From NCBI GenBank assembly GCA_958450325.1, contig OY288241.1, positions 52,958,078 to 53,022,077 of the forward strand: a DNA stretch of 64,000 nucleotides. Direction: 5' to 3'. Numbering within the stretch: position 1 is the stretch's first letter; each line of letters begins with the position of its first letter. Positions 56,497 through 64,000 of this stretch are shown in pieces. Source of the DNA: Agrostemma githago (Eukaryota; Streptophyta; Magnoliopsida; Caryophyllales; Caryophyllaceae). The position numbers and the translations under genes were made by a program. The notes below the pieces were generated by a model. It was not told where the DNA came from and searched no databases. It was given only the letters and a program-made list of their open reading frames with translations.

Positions 56497-58966
56497 CTGT
56501 AGACACCCGCATTTTGACTGTCAGGTGTCTATGGCAGTTTCCAAAAAAACACCCGATGATGATCGGACGCTAACTGTTTCTATGCGCTCGGATACGGGCT
56601 CAAATCCATTAATTGCTGGCTAACACACTTACAGAGTACAAATCTCCCAAAATCAACCTCGAATCCAGGTCCAGTGAGCCATTTCCAATCAAATAAGACT
56701 AATTTGGGTCAAAACCGACACCGAAAATAAAACCGACTTTTAGCGATTGGGTCAACCCCGGTCAAAGTCGTTCCGAGACACATACGAAACAGCCACCCAG
56801 GTATCAGGGGTCCAACTCAAAAATCAAAACCCACAAAACATCCAATGTACAATCCAAAAAGACAGACCTTTACACTACAACTGACCCACCCGATCGAATG
56901 GGCCCGACCGGACGGACAGTGCTGCTCAACCAAGCCCGGGGGCTACCCGGTCACCTAACCCTAGCTAGGGAATGTATAGCCTTGCCTATATAAGCAACCC
57001 CCATGCAATGCATTATACAACTTTTTTCACAACCTCAAGAACCCTAATCTTACACATGCAACCCTAATCAAACCCTAGCAATTCTACACTAGCAAAAACC
57101 CTAAACCTAGTTTTAGGAATCAATCCCGAGCCTCCATAACTTAACCTCCATAAAACCTCCAAGACTCTTGTGTTAAAGCCACGGTTACGAGTCCGTTCCG
57201 AGACAAGAACATGTAGGTTGAGGGTGTCAAAACCCCTTTCTCTTCTCTTTCTCTTCTCGTCGTCCGTCTTCTTTTTCTCCGTCTTTTTTCCATTTTTTTT
57301 TGTTTTTTTTCATCACACCATAATATCGATAATATAATTAGTACAAGACATTAAAATACTTATCGATTTGTGTCGAATAAGAAGGATTTCGGAATAAGAA
57401 AACACGAATATACAAGTGTACTGCACACAGCGTTGACGGTCGCTTATTCCGGTACCTCGACTATTTGATTATTGAGATAAGTTAACTTAGACAATAATCT
57501 TTATATTGTTTGCATCATTATTATTAGTCGCATATTTACATTAATTTTCAAAAAATAAGCATTATATTTAATAAGGGTCGAAACCCGTTGACGCGGATCT
57601 GACATCCTAATCCTTAGGGATTTATTTCGATGTCGGAAAAGCCGAGGGAATCAAGTCTTCATTCAAGCAAAGTGTCGATACGTTAGATCCGATGGCAATT
57701 CCATAATTGGATGTCGAGTCTAATAATCTAATCAAACAATTTAGCCAATTCAATTTTTCGTTGATGCTAACGTAGACGTTATTTAATTCGTTCGAATCAT
57801 GACACTACAAACGCGGAGGAATATTTATATCGTCTTGGTTATTTTAAACGATTCAAATCAATTTTCTTTATCTTTTTCACTCTAGTATTCCATATCGATT
57901 CCATAATCGAATATGGGATATGACGAGCATCACAATTAGAATCGAGTATAAATCATTCCAAGTATTTAATATCGATTTCATAATCGAATATTGAATATAA
58001 CGAATATCGAAAATATAAATCGGGTATAAGTTGATCCATACTTGTACGCGATTTATAAAAATTGACGGTTTTCGACAAATAAAAAAAAACGGACAGACCC
58101 CCACGCGAGTCGCGCGCCTGTCAGGCGACTCGCGCGGTGGCCTGGTTCGTCGGGTCTTTTTTTGGTTTTCTCGTCTTTTCTATTCTTTTCCGATCTTACA
58201 TAAAACAGCGACTTTCGCGACATATTTTCCAGAATTCGATAAATATTTTTCTTGACCTCGGTCAACACGTGTTAATCCATCACGTGACATATAAAGCTTT
58301 CCAAAATCATGCATTCATCACATCTATATCTTTATTCCATTTATTACTCGTTACATCGTTACTAACGGTTTGATTGTTTCCTTTGTCGATTTTTGTCGTT
58401 TATTTTATTTTACTAAAATGAACCCACATGCTAAAATTCCACTTTGACGTAGAATTAATTGCATTAAATCGACATAGAAACCCTTTTTTAATTCCATTCA
58501 CATGCTTAGGGAAAATAATCTTTGCATATCATTTATCCGTTTAACTAACGCGCGTATTGGAAAGTCATTCGAATTCTTAGTAGAGGCCGCTAATGTACGG
58601 GCGGGGTTGGGTGTCATTTTTGGGCTTCCCAACATGTACCCTCACCCCTTACTCAGAACCTCGGTTTCCGGATGCCCGAAACCGTTGGCGCACGAGAGTC
58701 ATTCAATACACAATATTCGATAATGTCGGTATTGGTATCAAATGCAAAGGGACGAGCCCAATAAACTCCGGCATCGAAAATGGGCCGTATTTTGTATACG
58801 GACCACTACGACATAGAGTGGGCTCGAATGGTTCCGAATAACCACAAAATTCGGTGGCGACTCCACTTCAACCTAAATTTCAATTCGATCTGTTTCATAT
58901 GGAGATTCATTCGCCTACCCAAACCCGCGCGTGGCCGCGTCGGGGTGGACCTATGTCATGTCCACA
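56497..58966 (+). repeat. element E 3' LTR
   Basis: 2470 bp from TGTAGACACC to TGTCCACA. The first and last few hundred bases align with the element B LTR (ACACCCGATGATGAT near the start; GGTGGACCTA-GTCATGTCCACA at the end), while the middle has diverged. TATATAAG is at 56987. No ACTCGATCGAGT array is seen; instead there is a CCGATCGAATGGGCCCGACCGG stretch upstream of the TATA box, and an inverted pair CGAGTCGCGCGCC / GGCGACTCGCG at 58108-58136. Confidence 0.85.
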
Positions 58967-60997
58967 CCTTCACAATCATCTCAGAACACATATCAACCTT
59001 TATCTGAGTTGAAAACTCAAACTCTATCCGTGGGTAATGAACCAAAACATGGGAAACTTTACGACTGTCCCTTCTAACAAAACAAAACTCTATCGACTCG
59101 AAAGAGCGACTAATTTACGATCCAACTCCAGTAATATAATTTATAATAAGTAGGCAATCAGACTCTAGTATACTCCATAACTGTCTTCACACCCACCTAA
59201 CCTGCTGCTTTGGCCACGACAATGTAGAGACTTCATTGTTGCTTGGTTGACTATAGTTCGACTCCGCCCATGATGGCCAAACGATCACGGATCACCACAC
59301 ACATTCCAAATGCCTTCAGCAGGTACATGTCCACCATTTTTTAACACCCATGCAGCTACTTGTTACTGCTAGTTACTTGTTGGAGTTGTTGCCATATATT
59401 CCCTATTATAGCATTCTACTAAATATCAAGTTAGCACCTTCAACACAAATTGAATACCTTTACCACTGAAAGTCAATCAAATAGAAAGCTGCTCACAATG
59501 TGACGATCAACATACAAAAAATTGCTCAAAAAGACAGTTAAAAAAGAAAAATATATAAGATGAACCTCTCACATTATCAATGTTGTTTATTCTTACTTTC
59601 ACTAATGTATATGGATACATACAAACGATATATATCAGCACGAAGCCATTGACGTCGTTAACATTTAACAAACACCATAATTTCAATTACCTCACCTAAA
59701 TCATCATGATGTCAAAACTTTACAGATTTTGTCATTACCATGAAAATGATCATTCTATAATCTTTGTGATACTCAACGATCACCACTTCATGTAACAACT
59801 TTGTATCTAACTTGACACTATTACATTATGATTGACAAATTTGGTTGTTTGGTAAAGACATAAAGAATTTCAAATTTTATACGGAGTAGTAGAGTAGTCG
59901 TGACTCATTTACGATATTACAATACTCATGAAAACAAATTTATTTACCATAGTCATCAAAAGAATTCATATTTATGGAACATGTATGCATCTAAATGACA
60001 TTCACAATATTTATAATAGTCACAGAAACAAATTTGATGAACAATAACTAATTACCAAATGAAAAATTTCAACCGTCGAAACAAAAAATCATAAAAGGCG
60101 CCAACAACTAATAAAAATCATGAACTTAATTAGTTTTCGGCACAAAAGTAGCATAGTATCCTAATAAGCCATTAACAACCATCAATTTGCCAAAGTAGAC
60201 ATGTGTTTGCTTAGAATGTACTCTCTCCATCTCACCCATTTCTTTCATTTTCCTTTTCATGGTATTAGGATCACTTCTTTAAATTTTCTCATTGGTTTAA
60301 CTTTACACTCAATTCCCAATCTACCTTCACACTCATCCACTTATTGTAGTCACCTGGACTTAAAAAAGGTAATTAGGTCGTTGTTCCTTAATATCCACGT
60401 AGAAAGAAAATGTAAACAAATGCATGGCTTGAAAAAAGTATTAACATGGATGAATCTTACCCAATTGCATCCATAAGCCAAAGAGTAAATTATGTGAATA
60501 AAATATGTGAGTACTTGGGGTGCAAATTGTGGGGTTGTTCCTTCAAAATTTGTACAAATTTTCATATGATATGATCTCACAATACAAAATATTTCGCTCA
60601 TTATTTCTTTTGCGCTTATCTACCTTCATAAGTTTATCGTTTTAGTTCAAATGATAGAAGGACCATCCGTAACCAACAATTTTATAAGAAATAAATAATG
60701 TACCGAAATCAACATAGTGACACAATAATCCCTTGTCATTTTCAATTTATTACTCCCTCTGTTTTTTATGTTTCTCCCCGTTTCAATTAAATACTCCTCA
60801 CAAATGTTAAAAAGCGGAAAGAAACATAAAAAATGGAGGGAGTAGCAAAATCACAATTTCATATTCTATGACGTTCACAATTATTAACATCTTGCAAAAA
60901 AAATAGAGTTTAACTATAAATAGAGGACATGGCAAGTTAAATTTATTCAATAGAGAAAAGAAAGTAGATGAAATATTGAATTGAGAAAAGAAAGTAA
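58967..60997. other. non-coding stretch, no gene seen
   Basis: AT-rich sequence between elements E and F. Only short frames without family features were found. It contains one Stowaway MITE (60753-60842). Whether it is original host intergenic DNA or an old element is undetermined. Confidence 0.4.
60753..60842. mobile_element. Stowaway MITE
   Basis: A 90-bp element with CTCCCTCTG and a TGGAGGGAG end, long inverted arms (TTTTTTATGTTTCT and AGAAACATAAAAAA), and TA dinucleotides at 60751-60752 and 60843-60844. Confidence 0.88.
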
Positions 60998-61293
60998 TGA
61001 TGCTAAATTAGGATATGACCCGATTGTGGAGCCCAAAAAATTAGTCAACGGTCCTGATAAAGCAATTGACTACGCATGTGGACCATCCTATCACAAGTCG
61101 TTATGGGTAGGCGTGTATTGGCCCAAACATGGCCAGATTCGTGCAACTAAACAAGGGATCTATCAAGAGAATATTTCTTATCCTAAAAGGATATTGAGGA
61201 TCTCGTGGGATTGGCAAGATATCCACCATATTGGTAGGAGGATAAAAGGAGATATGGCTAGTATCTTTTATGATACACCAATTTCACATAAAA

Positions 61294-61468
61294 GGCAACA
61301 AGAGGATCTCCAAATATTTGGGATATCAAACTATCTTGAATATGTGGCAAGGAATAAACAAGAGGATCTCCATCAAATAATTGGAGCTGTGGAAATCTCT
61401 CATATATGGCAAGGAATAAAGCTAATGGATCTTCATCAAATAAGTGGGGATGTCGTGATCTCCTAAGA
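61294..61468. repeat. ~52-62-bp tandem repeat in the element F LTR
   Basis: Three diverged units beginning near 61294, 61346 and 61408 share GGCAAGGAATAAA, GAGGATCTCCATCAAATA and related phrases. Confidence 0.75.
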
Positions 61469-61630
61469 TACACACTACTCTTTTATTTAAAGCAAGTAGG
61501 ATAAAAATCACACCCATATGTAGCGTGTGATATTAGTAATTATTTTCATAAGATTAGTTGCCATTTATCTATATTATTACGAGAGTAAGATATCACTCGG
61601 AATATCACGAGGATATCACGCATTGTAGGC

Positions 61631-61638
61631 TATATAAG
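61631..61638 (+). promoter_or_regulatory. TATA box of the element F LTR
   Basis: TATATAAG in the context GGCTATATAAGCC, about 430 bp before the LTR end. Confidence 0.6.
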
Positions 61639-61945
61639 CCATAGACGTTCATTTAATAAATCATCGAATATTTATGAATTTACAAACAACTTGTCAAACT
61701 CTGGATTAATTTGTTAATCTCGTGTTAAACTTCGAGAAGGTGCTTCGAAGTGTTTAGAGGGTTGGTGCTCCAAACTCTGAGCTATTCATTCCGGGTTCAA
61801 GGTCGAACTACGGGTTAAATATCCTTTGGTTACTCACCGATTAACATCGGATCACAAAATACAAAAAAAAAAAAACGAAGCGTCTGCTTCCCAAAAATAG
61901 CCGAGCCACAAAACTCAAAATCCTCACAGACCTTAACCACGAACC

Positions 61946-62014
61946 AGGGTTACATTAACCTTAGTTCAATTTCACTCCAAAATCCACGTCATCAACCAAG
62001 GTTACATTAACCTT
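61946..62014. repeat. AAGGTTACATTAACCTT inverted words at the end of the element F LTR
   Basis: Two copies (61946-61962 with one change, 61998-62014 perfect) of a word with 7-bp arms (AAGGTTA/TAACCTT) and a CAT centre. Two more occur in the coding region at 63714-63751. Confidence 0.85.
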
Positions 62015-62064
62015 CGATCCAACTTTCATTTCTTATTCTAAACCGCTTCCGCATTCGCATCATT

Positions 62065-62077
62065 TGGTATCAGAGCC
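62065..62077 (+). promoter_or_regulatory. primer-binding site of element F (initiator tRNA-Met)
   Basis: TGGTATCAGAGCC starts two bases after the LTR and is complementary to the 3' end of initiator tRNA-Met, the usual primer of chromoviruses and many other plant LTR elements. Confidence 0.9.
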
Positions 62078-62089
62078 GTGTTTAACGAC

Positions 62090-63922
62090 ATGGGAGATAA
62101 CGATATCAACAACAACAATGTCAACAACGACGCAAGCAGCTTCAATACTGGAGGGGGTAACGACGAGAATCTCATCCAACAATTGCTTCGTGCCTTGCGT
62201 AATTTACCTGAGAACCGAGCAGGAGGAGGAGCTAGGAGATTCGTGGACGTGCCAAAGCCTCGAGATGAATTCGAAGTCACGGAATTTCCGGAGTTTGAAG
62301 GAGGAGTCGATCCAGAGGAATACTTGGATTGGGAACGCAAGATGGAAAGAATGTTCGATTTCAAGGACGTTCCTGACGAAAAGCGTTGTAAGTATGCTAT
62401 ACTTAGACTCACAAAAACAGCATCTTTATGGTTTGAGGGCATGAAATTGAGAAGGGCTAGAGAGGGAAAGCCAAAGGTTAAAACTTGGGATGACCTTAAA
62501 CGTAAGTTACGCAAGAGGTATGTGCCCAAGAGTTATAAAGTCGATTTGTATAGGAGAATTGCCGAACTAAGACAAGGGAGTCTAAATGTTAGTAGTTACA
62601 TTTCAGATTTTGAAAAAGCGTCTTTGATGTGTGAGTTAGACGAGTTAGAAGAACAAAAAATGGCTCGATTTTGTAGAGGTTTAAATCGTGGTATCGCGGA
62701 TGTCGTTGACTTACATCCCTACGAGTCATTCGATACACTTTGTTCTTTGTGTCTTAAGGTCGAAACTCAACAAAAAAAGAAGTCTACCCCTAAGACGGAT
62801 ACTTGGAATAAATCCGAGGAAACTAAGTTTGAAGGGTCAAATTTGCATTTGACACCTAAGACTACCCCTATTTCCCAAATGACACCCAACACGCCCTATA
62901 AGGCCAAGGACATGTCTAAGATCCGTTGTTTCAAGTGTCAAGGGTTCGGTCACTTTAAAACCGAGTGTCCCAATCAAAGAATCCTCACCTTAAGGGAGGC
63001 GATTACGTATCGTGATGATTTGTGGGAACAAGAGGAAAGTGACGGGGAGGGAAAAGTTTATATGGCAAAGGGAGGAGAGGAAGAGGTGGAAGAAGTCTTA
63101 GAGTTTGAGGCTCCTACACACGTTGAGTCACTAGTCTTGCGTCATACACTACACACACTTGCTAAATCGTCTATAATGAAGCAAAGGGACCAAATCTTTC
63201 ATACTAAATGTCAAGTGAATGATAAGTGGTGTAATGTGATTATTGATGGAGGGAGTTGCACTAATGTCGCATCCCAAGAAATGGTGGACAAACTTGCCTT
63301 GACCACTACGCCCCACCCAAAACCCCACACACTACATTGGCTTGATGACGGAAAGAAGGTGAAGGTCACAAAGCAAGTGCGAGTTGGATTCACGATGGGT
63401 CCGTATAATGATGAAATCACGTGTGATGTCATTCCCATGGATGCGTGCCACATTCTTTTGGGCAGACCATGGCAATTCGATCGTGATGTACGTCACCAAG
63501 GGAGGACTAACGAGTATATTCTGATGGTGAATGATAAGAAAATCGTCCTAAGGCCAATGGCACCGAAGGATGTTCGTTCTATGCATTCTAACCGGACTAC
63601 CAAGCCTAGTTTATCTGTGTTTGCTAGTGAGCAGGTGTTAGCAAACAAAGAGGAGAGGTATGCCCTTAAAGCGTCCAGCATGTCCGTAGTTTCAAGAGGG
63701 AACGACCTTGACCAAGGTTACATTAACCTTGACCAAGTTTACCCTAACCTTGACTCTAACGAACTTATGCAACTGCTAGTAGGTGGGTCTGATCAAGATG
63801 TATTTTTGAGTGACCTTGAGTCTAGCTTGTCTACAGTTATTAGTCAAAGCAGAATTGAATCGGTGATTGACCAGGAAGAAGAAGGAAATACGCTTATTGC
63901 GTCAAGGCACCCTGTGCCTTAA
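62090..63922 (+). CDS. gag-protease of element F
   Basis: A frame of about 610 codons. I chose the ATG at 62090; an upstream GTG at 62078 is in frame but less likely. There is an Asn-rich N-terminus, then the gag core (FPEFEGGVDPEEYLDWERKM; DLYRRIAELRQGSLNVSSYI), a knuckle CFKCQGFGHFKTEC near residue 280, an acidic linker, and a retropepsin-like domain with IIDGGSCTNVAS (D-G-G-S where many families have D-S/T-G-A/S) and ILLGRPWQFDRDV. After the protease a stretch encoded by the LTR palindrome word reads DQGYINLDQVYPNL. A TAA at 63920-63922 ends it before any RT, so pol must be in another frame, lie behind this stop, or be absent. Confidence 0.85.
   Translation: MGDNDINNNNVNNDASSFNTGGGNDENLIQQLLRALRNLPENRAGGGARRFVDVPKPRDEFEVTEFPEFEGGVDPEEYLDWERKMERMFDFKDVPDEKRCKYAILRLTKTASLWFEGMKLRRAREGKPKVKTWDDLKRKLRKRYVPKSYKVDLYRRIAELRQGSLNVSSYISDFEKASLMCELDELEEQKMARFCRGLNRGIADVVDLHPYESFDTLCSLCLKVETQQKKKSTPKTDTWNKSEETKFEGSNLHLTPKTTPISQMTPNTPYKAKDMSKIRCFKCQGFGHFKTECPNQRILTLREAITYRDDLWEQEESDGEGKVYMAKGGEEEVEEVLEFEAPTHVESLVLRHTLHTLAKSSIMKQRDQIFHTKCQVNDKWCNVIIDGGSCTNVASQEMVDKLALTTTPHPKPHTLHWLDDGKKVKVTKQVRVGFTMGPYNDEITCDVIPMDACHILLGRPWQFDRDVRHQGRTNEYILMVNDKKIVLRPMAPKDVRSMHSNRTTKPSLSVFASEQVLANKEERYALKASSMSVVSRGNDLDQGYINLDQVYPNLDSNELMQLLVGGSDQDVFLSDLESSLSTVISQSRIESVIDQEEEGNTLIASRHPVP
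63714..63751 (+). repeat. LTR inverted word repeated inside the element F coding region
   Basis: AAGGTTACATTAACCTT at 63714-63730, identical to the LTR copy at 61998-62014, and a diverged copy AAGTTTACCCTAACCTT at 63735-63751. Confidence 0.85.
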
Positions 63923-64000
63923 GAAGACCAATCCGGGCCCATACAACCATCAATTCAAATGAGGGACAAGTACTATGGGATCCGTATTTTCGTGGAGGAC

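Larger units (their letters stand above)
45425..58966 (+). mobile_element. Tat/Retand-type element lacking its 5' LTR (element E)
   Basis: A plus-strand relative of element B: a leader remnant (45425-45687), decayed gag-pol (45688-52000), a convergent antisense gene (55813-52397) interrupted by a solo LTR, a polypurine tract (56484-56496) and a 3' LTR (56497-58966). The 5' LTR and most of the leader are missing at the junction with element D. The right end TGTCCACA is intact. Confidence 0.88.
60998..62062 (+). repeat. element F 5' LTR
   Basis: Begins TGATGC and ends GCATCA, an inverted hexamer, 1065 bp, directly before a PBS. It has TATATAAG at 61631-61638 and two palindromes in the downstream part. 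The 161-codon open frame inside (60981-61466) starts before the LTR and consists partly of the internal repeat, so it is not called as a gene. Confidence 0.82.
60998..64000 (+). mobile_element. Ty3/gypsy retrotransposon, 5' part (element F)
   Basis: LTR, initiator-Met PBS, gag with zinc knuckle and protease, then the window edge. RT and integrase are not visible, so lineage can only be guessed. The gag and protease wording (RPWQFDRDV, DGGSCTNVAS) is that of chromovirus-type plant elements. Confidence 0.8.

Noticed and set aside
60981..61466. 161-codon open frame at the start of element F
   Set aside because: It straddles the LTR boundary and its second half is the tandem repeat of the LTR; no start context or domain supports a protein.

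Overview
This is a eudicot nuclear window, probably Caryophyllales: the long elements resemble the Tat/Retand and Athila retrotransposons, but that taxonomic placement is inference. One degraded host gene is recognisable; most of the rest is nested transposable elements. I see no rRNA, tRNA, CRISPR or bacterial-type features.

Layout. (1) 1-12754: the 3' exons of a USE1-type SNARE gene lie on the minus strand (10931 down to 2451). Its last intron holds a complete hAT element (2966-9683, 8-bp target duplication), and that hAT holds a solo LTR (5067-6663, 5-bp duplication) inside its broken transposase. Foldback elements, a Stowaway MITE, a LINE RNase H scrap and LTR-like debris surround it. (2) 12755-39811: element C, Athila lineage on the minus strand. 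It has decayed gag, protease, RT, RNase H and integrase, followed by two tandem copies (beta, then alpha) of an Athila ORF/env-position module. The alpha copy is split by element B (14862-30761), a young, nearly intact Tat/Retand-type element with two 2577-bp LTRs, tRNA-Arg-like PBS, PPT, a 2.1-kcodon gag-pol with one stop, and a spliced gene on the opposite strand. (3) 39812-45424: element D, an Athila-lineage 5' LTR plus gag-pol on the plus strand, cut off in RNase H. (4) 45425-58966: element E, a decayed relative of B without a 5' LTR, carrying the same antisense gene, which a second copy of the 1.6-kb solo LTR has interrupted. (5) 58967-60997: non-coding DNA with one Stowaway MITE. (6) 60998-64000: element F, a Ty3/gypsy 5' LTR, initiator-Met PBS and gag-protease running off the window.

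The most unusual signal is recurrent. At least five LTR-retrotransposon families each carry their own cluster of short palindromes. They share a layout (two-fold symmetric, variable centre) but not a sequence: ACTCGATCGAGT in B/E, ATAGTCGACCGACTAT in D, CCCGTCCCGGTCGGGA-type in the solo LTR family, CACCGGGCGAAATTTCGCCCGGTG in C, and AAGGTTACATTAACCTT in F. In three families the cluster sits roughly 20-200 bp upstream of the LTR TATA box. In three families the same word recurs inside the element body: in the intron of the antisense gene (B/E), in the gag-protease linker (D) and after the protease (F). The second notable system is the two-exon antisense gene of B and E, which has its own TATA box, a conserved splice junction and a plant-mobile-domain-like product.

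All alignments were made by eye; no database search was possible.
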